A stretch of DNA of 38,135 nt from Lindgomyces ingoldianus (GCF_010093535.1 NW_022985217.1:328675-366809); one strand, 5' to 3'; numbered from the stretch's first letter, positions 10,580 to 21,899 are shown. Program-made: numbers and translations. Notes: a model not told the origin generated them from the letters alone.

Positions 10580-12400
10580 CTAATATAGCTTATGCTACAC
10601 TATTAGAATCTACAAAAGTTCCTACCTAAAGTAAAGCTGTTCTAGCAGAACAGATTAACTTAATCTAGAATAATATTAAGAAACTTTAGTAGATTAGTAA
10701 TAAAGTTAGTAAGCTTAAAAAACTTAAGTAAAAAATTACTAACTTTTAATAAAAAATAATAAAACTATAGAACTTTTTAAAACTTTTTAGCCTTTAAAAA
10801 GCTACTAACTAAGCTTATTAAATATATAAATTATAAGTAAAGCTAGTAAAGATCTAGAACATCTTAATAAAAAAGGTAAGTATTATAGCTAAAAAGACTT
10901 TAAAACTAGCCTTTTTAAAGCCTTTTAAAAAATTATTAAAGAACTTTTAACTATTCTTTATAAAATGTTACCTTTATATGTAATACAATAAAAGAGCATT
11001 TTAGACTAACATAGAAATAATATCCTAGATAAGACTACACCTAGAAGGCCCCCCTATAATTTAGTTTTAACTTTATGTAGATAATTAAATAAACTTTAAA
11101 GTAAATAGTAAAGCACTTACTTCTAAAACTAAAGAAATATTTAGTAGCATTAAAAACTTTAAAAAAGTTTTAATAGCTATTTATAAAACTTTAAATAAAT
11201 AAAAAATTATAGCTAATAAGCTAAACACTATAAAATAAGAAAATAATCTAGTTTAAAATTATGTAGTACGCTTTAGAGAACAACTAGCTATTTGCAGATA
11301 AATAGACTAAAAAGCTCTCTACTACATGTTTTATAATAAGCTAAGTAAAATAGTAAAGAATAAGTTTATACATAGTAATAAGCTAACTACTTTTAAAAAT
11401 TTTATTACATAAGCAACAACCTATAATAACTACTATAAAAAGTGTAAAAAAGAAAAGAAATAAAAAAAAACTCTTTAAAAACTAAAATTTATTTTTAAGA
11501 AAAAAAAGCTTTTATAATATAATAAAAAACTAATAAACCTTAGTTACATAAAGCATATACAAAGCCCCCCTTTTAAGAAGAGCTAAGTTCTAGGACATAA
11601 TAGGCTGCCTTTAACAAAGGAATAATAAAAGTAGCTAAAGAATAAAGCCTACCTAAACTATAAAAAAGTAAAACATTTTTACTAAAACTGCCTAGACTTT
11701 TAAAAGAGGGAGAATAAAAATACTACTATAATAATAAAAGCTATTACTGCTAAATACAGCCTTACAAGTAAGAAAATATTAGAAAGATTAGATAATAAAC
11801 TTTACTAGTAATATAAAGAAGACTATTCTTTAAATAACTGCTTTAAAGTGTATTAGAAAGTAGTTATTTAAAATTTTAGTAGCTTTAATATAGTGTTATA
11901 GGACCTTATAATTCTTAAAAAATATAAAAAAGAAACTTAAATCTAAGAATATATTATAAATATTTAAAAAAAAAGAAATAGTTCCCCCTTTAAAACTAGA
12001 CTTCTAGCACTTTAGTAAAAGAGCTTTCTTAATAGTTTTAAAAATGTAAATGCTAAAAGTGCAGCTTATAACATAACTACTTAAGTTATTACATAGTCTT
12101 ACTTTACTAAATAAACATTAGCAATAACTACTTTATATTTAACATTATATAATAAATAGCTAAAGTTAAATATAATATTATAAATAAAAAAAATAATAGT
12201 AGTTTTTTATAAAGATCTAAGACTAGAAACTAAAAGAACTAAGTAGACTTGCTAGGTTAAAAGTCCTAAAGCTAGTACCTAGGAAGCCTAAGACACTACT
12301 TCTAAGCCTTATAATTAGTAGAAAGGCTTTAGTAATGTAATAAAGCTATAGTTAGTGTGCACTTTATAAAAATAAAACCTATAGCACTAACATTTGCTAA
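10580..12400 (+). pseudogene. Gypsy-A copy 2 gag remnant with zinc knuckle
   Basis: Downstream of the 5' LTR a capsid-like frame can be followed. The clearest part is RLHLEGPPYNLVLTLCR near 11030-11085, which fits the retrotransposon gag domain pattern (LEG-A-Y-W in intact members). A damaged CCHC knuckle near 11653-11705 reads LNYKKVKHFY, stop, NCLDF, where intact members have C-x2-C-x4-H-x4-C. The second Cys has become Tyr through a TG-to-TA change. Copy 3 has the same knuckle at 27551-27601. Stops are frequent. Between about 12000 and 12880 the polyprotein frame continues towards the protease without a recognisable domain. Confidence 0.65.
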
Positions 12401-12879
12401 TAAAAAAAGCATCTTATTTAAATAGTATAAACATAGAAATACCTATAGTAGACTTAGAAAAGCCCTTTTAACACACTACATAGACCTAATAACTATCTAT
12501 ACCTCTAGTACTAATGCACATAACAGTATTACCTTAGGCATTAGAACAATAAGCATAAAACAAGCTAGTAGCCTACATAGAAAAGGAACTATAATAGATG
12601 CCTATAGTAAGAAACAGCCTTAGCCTATAAAACTATAAACTGTTACACCTGCTAAACAGCTCCCCTATATAAGTAAAAGGGATAGGCAGTGTGTAAAGAA
12701 TAAGATAACTGCTAGTTTTACTACTTCTAATAAAAAGCAGTAAGAAAGGAAGACTACCTAATATTACATTATTTAGTTAAAGATTATAAATGTAAAGCAG
12801 CTAACTACTATAATTAAAAATATTAAATTTATAAAAAAAAAATAAGTTTAATAATAACTTATAAAACATTAACTTCTAT

Positions 12880-15800
12880 CTTCTTTCTAATAAAGAAGTT
12901 AAACATAACATATTAGCAGTAATTATAGTAGGATAGGGGGCAGAACACAGCCTAACAACCACCTTTACGTACAAAGGGTGGCCTAGGCTAGCCCTTATAG
13001 ACAGTAGATGCACCTTTACTGTAATAAATAAGGATTAGGTAGATAAGTAAAGTATACTATTTTAAATAAAAAAAACCTATTTAAGGTAACTCTTACTAAC
13101 ACATTATTAATTAAATATAGTAAAGAATAGATTAACCTAGAAACTTATAAAAAAGACTTTAAAACCTCTAACATAAAAGACTAAAGGTCTATAAATATAC
13201 TTAAGCTAGAAAGTAAGTATAACATAATTCTAGGCTATAACTAGCTTAGAACATATAATCCTGCAATTAACTAGAAAACTATAACTATAAAAACCCCTAA
13301 TAACTATGCACGCATAACCTAGTTAGCATGCTATAACAATAAATGCCTAGTTTATAAATAAGTAAAATAGAGTAGTAGTTACTACTCTAAAAAAAGAAAA
13401 CTTTAGAAATTTTTTTACTAAAAGCTAAAAGCTTAGGTAATAAAAATAATAATAAAAAAACTTAAAAAAGTCTTTTATAAAAAAATTAAAGTAGATAAAA
13501 ATGTAGAATAAATTAGCATTATTTAAACCTAAGAAAAAGGCTACATTTCTGCTAAGTATAAAAATTATAAGAATATATTTAAAACACTAGAAGACCTAGA
13601 AGAACTACTACTACATTAGCCTTAAAATTATGCTATTAACTTAATAAAGAATTATAATTTAAAGACCTACAAGCTTTACCTTCTAACAAAGACATAAAAA
13701 AAAGCCTTACAAGAATACATAAATAGGATGTTAGCACAAGGCCACATCTAAGAAAGCTATAGCCTAGTAGCGTTAGCTGTAGTTTTTATAAAAAAGAAAG
13801 AAGAAAAAATTAAAGTTTATTAAGACTATAAGACTTTAAATAATAACATAATCTAAAATTAGTTTTCTTTACTAATTATATAAGATATTATAAACTAATT
13901 AAAAAGAACTTAGTACTTTATAAAGTTTAATGTACAAAACAGATTTAATAAAATAAAAATAAAGAAAAGTAATAAATAGCTTATAGTGTTTAGAACTCTA
14001 TAAAGACTCTATAAACTATTAGTAATACTGTTTAGCTTAATAAATGCCCTAGCAACATTCTAGCAAATTATTAATATAGCTCTTAACTTATACCTTAATG
14101 TTTTTACTTTAGTATATTTAGATAACATCCTTATCTATTTAAAAGATATCTTAGAAGACTACATATAAAAAGTATAAAAAGTCTTAAAACAGCTTAGAAA
14201 GTATAGACTTTACTTATAGCTCTTTAAATATAAATTCTACATTACTAAAATAAAATACTTAAGATTTATAATTAATAAAAAGAAAATAAAAATTAACTTA
14301 GCTAAAGTATAAAAAGTACTTAAATAGCTAGAACTTATAATAGTTAAAAAAGTAAAGGGATTTCTAAGACTATTAGGCTATGTTAGACAAATAATTAGGG
14401 ACTACTCTAAAATTACTATACTATTAATAAACACTATAACTAAAGAATAGGCTATAGTAAAGTTTATCTAGACCTTAGAAATAAATAAAGCATTTATAGT
14501 ACTAAAATAAGCTATAACAGCTAAGCTAGTGCTAAGAATGTATAACCTATAGTTAGATACAAAAATCCACACAGATGCATTCTTAGAAGCCAGCAGAGCT
14601 GCACTCTACTAGAAACAGGAAGACAGAAAATAGCACCTAGTTGTGTACTATTTTACTAAGTTTTTAGGACCTAAGGCTAACTACAGTATACCTAACAAAG
14701 AACTAAAAGTAATATTAAATGCTATAAAAGTATAGGCTATAGAGCTATATAAAATAGTAAAGCTATTTTATATTATAACTAACTATGTAAATCTAGTTAT
14801 ATTTTTAATAGTAAAGAAACTCTTAGTAATGCATGTAAAATAAGTAATAAAACTTGCCTAGTTTAACTGCATTATTAAGCATGTTCTAGGAACACAGAAC
14901 TAGTAGGCTAACACCCTTAGCTAAAGGCTAGACTACTTTAATAGTAAAAAGAAAAGAACTATAAAGTTTACACTCTTTAAAAAAACTAATAAAGAATAAA
15001 TTTATAATAAGCCTTAACATATAAAAGAATTCTACATGCTTATAGCTAGTAAGTAAGAATAAAAGAACTTAATCTAAAAATATTATAAATCTCTAATATT
15101 TAGGCACCTAGGAATAGGCACCCTTTAGAAAAAGCTAAGGGCTGCTATTTTTTAATAAATACTAAAAGTAAAGCAACTATGCATAAAGGTGCTTAAAGAA
15201 TATAATACCTATAACAGAAACAACTTACAGAGGCATAGGCTATATAAGTACCTCTAACTAATTAAAGCTCTAAAGTTACTATAAACAATAATTATAATAA
15301 ACTTTATTATAAAATTGCCCCTATCTAAAAAACTAGAAATAGATAAGATGTATAATATAATTATAGTAGCCCTAGATAAAACTACTAAGTATTTATATAC
15401 TTAGCTCTTAAAAAAAATAATAACTGCTAAAAGATTTATTTATAAATTAAAATAAAATATAATATTAGTATATAAATGTCTTAAGATTATTATCTTTAAC
15501 TAAAATAAATTATTTACTAGTAGCTTTTAAAAAGCAGTAATAAAGCACCTTAGTATAACATATAAGCTATTAACTGCCTACCACCTGCAAACAGACAGCT
15601 AGACTAAAAAAGTAAATGCAGAAGTAAAAAAATACCTAAAAAAGTACATTTTTTATACTTAAAATAATTAGGCAGCATAGCTTCTAATAGCATAGCTAGC
15701 TATTAACAACATAGAATTAGCTACAACAAAAGAAACACTATATAGAGCTAATTTTAGATATAACTTTTATTTTACACTATACAGAAACTAACTTATAAAC

Positions 15801-16400
15801 CTATAAAAGTTAATAAATTAGCTAATAGACCTATATTAAATACACAAAAAGTTAGCTATAGAAGCTAGGACTAGTAGAGAAATAATAGAGAAGTATATAA
15901 ATAAATTATAATAGCTAGGACTAAAAATCTGCCTAAAAGACTATGTGTACTTTAATATAAAGAACCTTAAGATACCTAGACCTTTTAGAAAACTAGTAAA
16001 AAAAAAATAAAACCTTATAAAGTTCTTTAAACTTAATAAGATAACTATAAGCTTAGGCTTTTTTAGCATATAAAAATCTACCTATAGTTCTATATCTCTA
16101 GATTAGAAAAGGCACTTAAAGAAATCCCCCTATCTACTTAAAAATAACAGGATAAAGAGATAGAATATAAAGTTAAGCGCATTATAAGTAATTAAAAAAA
16201 CTAAAAAGAATTTTTAGTAAAATAAAAAAAGTAGCTTACTAGTAAAAACACATAGAAACTAGCTAAAAATTTAAAGAATATATAGCTATTAGTATAAGAG
16301 TACCTTTAAGCTTATTTAAAAGAAACTAGCTAAGTAATAAAGCACTTATATTAAAAAGAACAGCTATGTTATTACTAGATAGTAGTAGCTTTTAAAAATA
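12880..16400 (+). pseudogene. Gypsy-A copy 2 pol polyprotein (PR-RT-RNaseH-INT-chromodomain)
   Basis: Collinear with copy 1. The protease motif ALIDSRCTF is at 12991-13017. Reverse transcriptase has VYLDNIL with the YLDD box read as YLDN at 14115-14126. RNase H begins near 14570 with THTDAFLEASRAALY-like sequence. Integrase spans roughly 15150-15800, and the Glu region reads VNAEVKKYL near 15620. The chromodomain lies near 16160-16310 (IEYKVKRIISN, then FLVK and TSKNT). The frame is continuous but full of TAA/TAG at former Gln and Trp codons. The active-site Asp-to-Asn in RT and the Gly-to-Arg in protease are the same as in copies 1 and 3. Confidence 0.88.
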
Positions 16401-16430
16401 AGTTTTAGCTAATAAAAGTTAAGAAAGAAA

Positions 16431-16823
16431 ATAGCTTTTTACTTTAGCCTTAAAAGCTTTTATTTTATCTAAAAAAAAGAAGTCTTTTTCTAAGTATTTT
16501 ATATAATAAGCCTCTAATAGATCTAGTAATTTTTAGATATAATCTTATTTAAAACGCTTTTTAGCTATTACCTTTAAAGTTGCTTACACTTAGTGTAATA
16601 TCTCTTCTTTAAGCTCTTACTTATAAGCCTTTGCAGTAGCAGCTTTTTAAAGAAGTGTTTCTTTCTTCTTCTTTAAGCGCTCCTACGCAGCATTAGAAAT
16701 AAAAGTGTTGTATTTACTATACTTTTTTACACACTTAACACATTTGTCTAAGGATAAAGTTAATACACAGGACAACTCTAAAAACTAGTAAGCACTATAG
16801 GGCCTTATTTTTATTTAGTAAAA
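16431..16823 (-). pseudogene. Antisense accessory ORF in Gypsy-A copy 2
   Basis: A 131-codon frame opposite to pol, collinear with copies 1 and 3. It reads RPYSAY, then a stop, FLELSCVLTLSLDKCVKCV, then KKYSKYNTFISN. The third Cys of the C-x2-C-x6-C motif is Tyr here through a TGC-to-TAC transition. A Lys/Glu/Leu/Ala-rich probable coiled coil follows, then KLLDLLEAYYIKYLEKDFFF and KIKAFKAKVK. By eye it has nine stops, all TAA/TAG at positions consistent with Gln, and no frameshift. The frame stays open upstream for at least a dozen codons beyond the given start, and no start codon is assigned. Confidence 0.6.
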
Positions 16824-16990
16824 AAGATTAAAATAAAGGGCAACATAAGAATAATAAGATAAACAAGACTAATAAGCTATTTAGTATAAAAAAATAGATG
16901 TTAAAGACGCCTTTTAGTAGGTAGATGTACACCTTATAAATAAACTTTTACTAACATAGTTATGTAAGCAGAGCAGCAAGGACGCTGCTA

Positions 16991-17006
16991 GGGAGAAGGG
17001 GCAGCG
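16991..17006 (+). other. Polypurine tract of Gypsy-A copy 2
   Basis: gggagaaggggcagcg directly precedes the 3' LTR and corresponds to the tract in copies 1 and 3. It is likely the plus-strand primer for reverse transcription. Confidence 0.55.
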
Positions 17007-17599
17007 TGTTACAGTCTACAGTTAGACTAGTGTAACTCTACTAGTAGTGCTCCACAATCTAGCTAGATTAGGGCAGGGCTTGCTTATTAACTAATTAAAG
17101 GACACAGAGGCAGCGCAGCTGCCTGCAGTTATAGAAGAATGCCTTGTCTAATAGGGAGGCAGGCTACGCACTTATAAGAGCTTAAGGGAGCTTAAGGATC
17201 CCCTCTTAGTAGGCTTTTATAAACTCTACTAACTCCTCTTAGCACTTTAAGCACATGTATATAGTTCCTACTTTAAATAACTTTTAGAAGGTGTGTTTAA
17301 TGTTTAGTTTATTTATTATATAGACTAAGTAGTATTTAGCTTTTTAAAAAGCTATAATACTATTTATATATCTTACACTATATATACTTCTAACTTTGTC
17401 TAACAAGGACTGTTTAACCCTAGCCTCCCTACTGCTGCACATAGGGTAAACTATAATCTAGTTATTCTACCCTTCTCTATTAGCCCATTAGCCTGTACGT
17501 AGGACTGTACACCCTACTAGATTGGCCCCTACCATCCGTCCTATTTTCCCCTAGGAATATCACCAGACCTAAGTGCTTCCTAAAGCAAGGATTGTAACA
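17007..17599 (+). repeat. 3' LTR of Gypsy-A copy 2 (593 bp)
   Basis: It starts TGTTACAGTC, ends GATTGTAACA and is followed by TTATG. It has the same length as the 5' LTR. Its inner (left) end is mutated where the 5' LTR is not, and its outer (right) end is well preserved. A candidate TATA box lies at 17379-17386. Confidence 0.93.
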
Positions 17600-17604
17600 T
17601 TATG
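17600..17604. repeat. Target-site duplication TTATG, right of Gypsy-A copy 2
   Basis: Second copy of the 5-bp duplication at 9929-9933. The right arm of FB-A continues directly after it. Confidence 0.92.
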
Positions 17605-18069
17605 CTTAAACATTACTTTAAGCTCTAAATAACGCTTTACAAACGTACTAGGCTAGTTTATGCAAACATAGCCTAGATTATGCTTAGCGCGCAAAGAATT
17701 AGCTATATTAGCTATAAATGCTATCTAAGGGGAAATTCCTCGCGCATATAGCTTAAGTATAGTCTTAATAATTACCTGCTTCTTTTTATTACCTAGCCTT
17801 TATAATTTAGCTGTAGAATTAGCTTATAAAGGTTATCTAGTGCTATAGTTATTTATTATCTTTTATAAAACTTTATATATAGCTATAGCATATTTTTTTA
17901 AGAGTTTTATGTCTTGTTAAAAAGCTTAGAGCATAAGCTGTATCTAATATTCTTTTAGCGCGTCTAAGTAGTGTTGTGGGGAATGCATTAGTGTAGAAAG
18001 GGTGGTTTAGTAGGGTCTTAGCAAAAGTAAGCAACTTAGGTGTGTGAGCAACTTGCCTGTAAAGTACGT

Positions 18070-18866
18070 TAGAACTTCTTTCTAATAGTTATAGTCCTTT
18101 ATACAAACAGAATAGTAAGAAACTAGAGGTAATAAAAAAATATGTTATAAATAATCTAAAATATAGCTTTATTAAGTAAAGTTAAAGCTCTTTTATATCT
18201 TTTATTTTTTATGTATAGAAACTAAATAGCAACTTATATATCTTTGTTAATTACTATAAACTTAACACTATTACCTGTAAGAATGTATATCTAATACTAT
18301 GCATAGATAAACTTTTGTTAAAACTTATAAAAGTAGCTATTTTTACTAAGTTTAATATTTACATAGCTTTTAATAAAATTAGGATAAACCTAAGCTTAAA
18401 AAAGTATATAACCTTTTAGACATAATATAGAACATATAAATGTAAAGTTTTACTTTTTAGATTATGCAATAGCCTAGTAACTTACTAGTGCTATATAAAT
18501 AATGTATTAATTAACTACTTAAATAATTTTTATATTACTTACCTAAATAACATCCTTATCTACTCTAAAAATAAGGTAACTTATATCCTTTATGTTAAAA
18601 AGGTTTTAAAGAGGCTCTAGTAAGTAGGATTATAAGTAAAAATTAAAAAAGTAAATTTTATGTTACTTAAATAAAGTATCTTAGCTATATACTTTTAAAT
18701 AAAGGACTAGAGGTTAACTTATAAAAAGTAAAAGTGCTACGCAACTAGTAAGCGCCTACTACTATAATAAGTATAAAATGTTTCTTAAGCTTTACTAAAT
18801 TTTATTAATAATTTATTTTAAAAAATTTTTATGTAGTAAAACTAATTATTACACTTTAAAGCCTTA
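18070..18866 (+). pseudogene. Gypsy-B-like reverse transcriptase fragment
   Basis: Continuation of the element left at 9298, after removing FB-A and Gypsy-A copy 2. A Ty3/gypsy reverse transcriptase can be read. Near 18480-18570 the palm motif is ITYLNNILIYSKNK, the YLDD box at 18540-18551 with both Asp read as Asn. It is followed by YVKKVLKRL near 18592. The fragment ends at the TA (18865-18866) where the pogo-like element begins. RNase H and integrase of this copy are not seen in the window. The sequence is heavily RIPed, with many stops. Confidence 0.65.
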
Positions 18867-19481
18867 ACGTACCTAACAGGTTGGCTGGCCACACAGGTTG
18901 GCTAGCTACTTTTGCTAAGCCCCTACTAAAACCACTCTATTCTAGCGTAAAACAGCCTACTTTAGCCCTATATAAAGCAATACAACATAAGATATTATTT
19001 AGAGTCTACTTCTACTACTTTTTTATATATATGTAAGTTATGCCTAGTCTAATTACACTGCCTACATTACTTTTAACTTAGCTTACCTTCTTTAGCACGC
19101 ACTTGTGTCTTTAGCTTCTTCTTATTACTACGCGCTTTAAACTTCTTTAAAGTAGTTAAATAAGCTCTATTTTTAACTATTAAAGTCTTTTTTACTTAAA
19201 TTTACTTTTTTTTATATAATCTATGTTGCGTAGCAGCCTTATTTACTGCTTAAAGCTTTGTAATTTTTTTTTACACTAACACTAGCTTATGCGTAATAAT
19301 TGCTACCCTTTTTAAAACTTTTTTAAAGGCCTTTACTATAGACATTAGTAAGCTATTTATATACTTCTAAATTTTTACTTTTATAAGCATTAATTATAAC
19401 CTAAATTTAAAGGTATTACTTAGGGTTTACAACTACTAGGGCTTGTTATTAATAAGTAGTAGTAGTAATAAAGTACATAAC
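18867..19481 (-). pseudogene. Pogo/Fot1-like transposon, 3' end (transposase C-terminus and terminal repeat)
   Basis: The left end, ACGTACCTAACAGGTTGG, abuts a TA and resembles the fold-back ends. Two direct repeats CAGGTTGGCT stand at 18877-18886 and 18894-18903. On the minus strand a coding remnant matches the C-terminal region of fungal DDE_1/CENP-B-type transposases. It reads YSKGLKKVLKRVAIITHKL, then NKAATQ and KKKLKTQVRAKEG: the basic, helical tail after the catalytic domain. The fragment is cut at 19481 by Gypsy-A copy 3 and continues at 29329. No intact frame remains. Confidence 0.7.
19477..19481. repeat. Target-site duplication ATAAC, left of Gypsy-A copy 3
   Basis: ATAAC abuts the outer end of the left LTR and is repeated at 29324-29328 beyond the right LTR, as expected for a single Ty3/gypsy integration event. 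Confidence 0.92.
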
Positions 19482-21179
19482 TGTTACAATCCTTGCTTCG
19501 GGGAAGCACTCGGGTCTGCTGATATTCCTAGGGGGGAAGTAGGACGGATGGTAGGGGCTAATCTGGTAGGGTGTACAGTCCTACGTACAGGCTATTAGGC
19601 TAATAGAGGATGAAATAGAGTGACTAGATTATAGTTTACTCTATATGCAGTAGTAGAGAGGCTAGAGTTAAACAGTTCTAACGTACTTTATAGGCAAGTT
19701 GCTCACACACCTAAGTTGCTTACTTTTGCTAAGACCCTACTAAACCACCCTTCCTACACTAATGCATTCCCCACAACACTACTTAGACGCGCTAAAAGAA
19801 CATTAAATACAGCTTACACTCTAAGCTTTTAAATAAGACATAAAACTTTTAAAGAAATGTGCTGTAGCTATGTATAAGGTCTTATAAAAGATAATAAATA
19901 ACTATAGCGCTAGACAACCTTTATAAGCTAATTCTACAGCTAAATTACAGAGGCTAGGTAATAAAAAAAAGTAGGTAATTATTAAGACTATACTTAAGCT
20001 ATATGCGCAAGGAATTTCCCCTTAGATAGCATTTATAGCTAATATAGCTAATTCTTTGCGCGCTAAGTGTAATCTAGGCTATGTTTATATAAACTAGCCT
20101 AGTACATTTATAAAGCGTTATTTAGAGCTTAAAGTAACATTTAAGCATAAGTACAACTATAAAAAAGCTCTCTATAAGAGTCCTAGGGTAATTTAGGGCA
20201 GGTTTAGCCTTATAGAGAATATTAAAGCTAAGTATAGCATTTAAAATAATAACACGTACAACTTTAGCAAGATAAGGTTTATAATTAGCTAGATATCTCT
20301 TAACTATACTTGCGCTTAAAACTTTACTTTAAGCTATAAATAACACTTTATAAATGTACTAGGCTAGTTTATGTAAACATAGCCTAGATTATGCTTAGCG
20401 CGCAAAGAATTAGCTATATTAGCTATAAATGCTATCTAAGGGGAAATTCCTTGCGCATATAGCTTAAGTATAGTCTTAATAATTACCTGCTTCTTTTTAT
20501 TGCCTAGCCTTTATAATTTAGCTATAGAATTAGCTTATAAAGGTTATCTAGCGCTGTAGTTATTTATTATTTTTTATAGAACTTTATATATAGCTATAGC
20601 ACATTTTTTTAAGAGTTTTATGTCTTATTTAAAAGCTTAGAGTATAAGCTGTATCTAACATTCTTTTAGCGCGTCTAAGTAGTGTTATGGGGAATGCATT
20701 AGTGTAGGAAGGGTAGTTTAGTAGGGTCTTAGCAAAAGTAAGCAACTCAGGTGTGTGAGCAACTCGCCTATGAAGTACGTTATTAGATAAGATTAGAGGT
20801 ATATATAGTATAAGATATATAAATAGTATTAGAGCTCTTTAGAAAGCTAAATGCTACTTAGTTTATGTAAAGAATAAACTAAATGTTAAACACACCTTTT
20901 TAAAAGTTATTTAATATAAGAACTATATACATATGCTAGGGATGCTAAGGGGAGCTAGTAGAGCTTATAGGAGCTGCTAAGAAAAGCTCTTATAAGCTCT
21001 CTCTAACTCCCTAGACTTGCAGCCTACTTTCTTATTAGACAACACATTTTTCTATAATTATAGGCAGCTACGCTACCTCTGTGTCCTCTAATTAGTCTGT
21101 AAGCAAGCTCTGTTCTAACCTAGCTAGATTATAAAGCACTGCTAGTAGGGTTACGCTAGTCTAACTATAGACTATAACA
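19482..21179 (-). repeat. 3' LTR of Gypsy-A copy 3, split by FB-B
   Basis: It reads TGTTACAATCC at its outer (left) end and ACTATAACA at its inner (right) end at 21179. FB-B with its TA duplication accounts for 1102 bp; the remaining LTR is 596 bp, equal to its partner. The outer 150 bp are nearly free of RIP. Confidence 0.92.
19681..20780. mobile_element. Fold-back element FB-B (1100 bp)
   Basis: An intact palindromic element with a left arm 19681-20154, a spacer 20155-20306 and a right arm 20307-20780; the arms are 474-bp inverted repeats. Ends are ACGTAC/GTACGT, flanked by TA at 19679-19680 and 20781-20782. Each arm has two AAGTTGCT-like direct repeats 17 bp apart (19696-19703 and 19713-19720). 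Read rightwards, arm plus spacer encode a degraded pogo/Fot1 transposase N-terminus. It contains FIANIANSLRAK, then KYNYKKALYKSP, and ends TYNFSKIRFII, which corresponds to the family YNFDE-x-GF first catalytic Asp segment. No other coding. It is non-autonomous and inserted in the LTR of Gypsy-A copy 3. Confidence 0.92.
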
Positions 21180-21196
21180 CGCTGCCCCCTCTCTCT
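21180..21196 (-). other. Polypurine tract of Gypsy-A copy 3
   Basis: Plus-strand cgctgccccctctctc is the complement of the purine tract preceding the 3' LTR in copies 1 and 2. Confidence 0.55.
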
Positions 21197-21363
21197 AGCA
21201 GCGTCCTTGCTGCTCTGCTTACATAACTATGTTAGTAAAAGTTTATTTATAAAGTAAGTGTCTACTTACTAGAAGGCATCTTTAATATCTATTTTTTTTA
21301 TACTAAATAGCTTATTAGTCTTGTTTATTTTACTGCTTTTATGTTACTTTTTGTTTTAATCCT

Positions 21364-21756
21364 TTTTACTAAATAAAAATAAGGCCCTATAGTGCTTACT
21401 AATTTTTAAAATTATCTTATGTGTTAACTTTATCCTTAGATAAGTGTGTTAAGTGTGTAAAAAAGCATAGTAAATATAACACCTTTATTTCTAATACTGC
21501 GTAGGATTATTTAAAGAAAGAGAGGGAAGCGCTTCTTTAAAAAGCTGCTGCTGTAAAGGCCTATAAGTAAGAGCTTAAAGAGAAAATGTTACATTAAGTA
21601 CAGGCAATTCTAAAGGTAACAGCTAGGGAGTGTTTTAAACAGAATTATGTCTAAAAGTTACTAGATTTATTAGAGGCTTGTTATGTAAAATACTTAAAAA
21701 AAGACCTTTTCTCTTTAAATAAGATAAAAGCCTTTAAAGCTAAAGTAAAAAGCTGC
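21364..21756 (+). pseudogene. Antisense accessory ORF in Gypsy-A copy 3
   Basis: A 131-codon frame on the plus strand, opposite to the pol of this element and least damaged of the three copies (seven stops by eye, all TAA/TAG). It reads RPYSAY, LTLSLDKCVKCVKKHSKYN, TFISNTA, stop, DYLKKEREALL, stop, KAAAVKAYK. Then follow KLLDLLEACYVKYLKKDLFS and NKIKAFKAKVKSC. The third Cys of C-x2-C-x6-C is Tyr by a TG-to-TA change, and copy 1 keeps Cys. The frame is preserved without frameshift in three independent insertions, which argues for real coding before RIP. It may be a captured host fragment or an element-encoded regulatory protein; the function is unknown. Confidence 0.62.
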
Positions 21757-21899
21757 TTTTTTTTTAACTTTTATTAGCTAAGACTTATCTCTAAAAGCTG
21801 CTACTATTTAGTAATAACATAGCTATTTCTTTTAATATAAGTGCTTTATTACCTAGCTAGTTTCTTTTAGACAAGCTTAAAGGTACTTTTATACTAACA

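Larger units (their letters stand above)
9934..17599 (+). mobile_element. Gypsy-A copy 2, full-length chromovirus LTR retrotransposon
   Basis: A complete element of 7666 bp with 593-bp LTRs at 9934-10526 and 17007-17599 and a perfect 5-bp target duplication TTATG. The internal order is gag with a zinc knuckle, protease, reverse transcriptase, RNase H, integrase, chromodomain, an antisense accessory frame, then polypurine tract and LTR. All coding parts carry RIP stops. The outer ends of the two LTRs are much less mutated than their inner ends. It is nested in fold-back element FB-A. Confidence 0.94.
9299..18069. mobile_element. Fold-back element FB-A (1100 bp), split by Gypsy-A copy 2
   Basis: The outer ends are ACGTACTTCACAGGCGAG at 9299 and its inverse ending at 18069, flanked by TA at 9297-9298 and 18070-18071. 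With Gypsy-A copy 2 and one TTATG removed (9929-17599), exactly 1100 bp remain, the same length as FB-B and FB-C. Left part 9299-9933, right part 17605-18069. The two arms are long inverted repeats of each other. Each resembles the 5' coding end of a pogo/Fot1 transposase, with the family segment FIANIANSLRAKRNLGYVYI near 9655. It is probably a non-autonomous element moved by a pogo-type transposase. It lies inside Gypsy-B-like sequence. Confidence 0.88.

Noticed and set aside
10527..10580. Primer-binding site after the Gypsy-A 5' LTR
   Set aside because: The sequence after the LTR shows neither a tRNA 3'-end complement nor a clear match to the LTR start for self-priming; RIP may have erased it.
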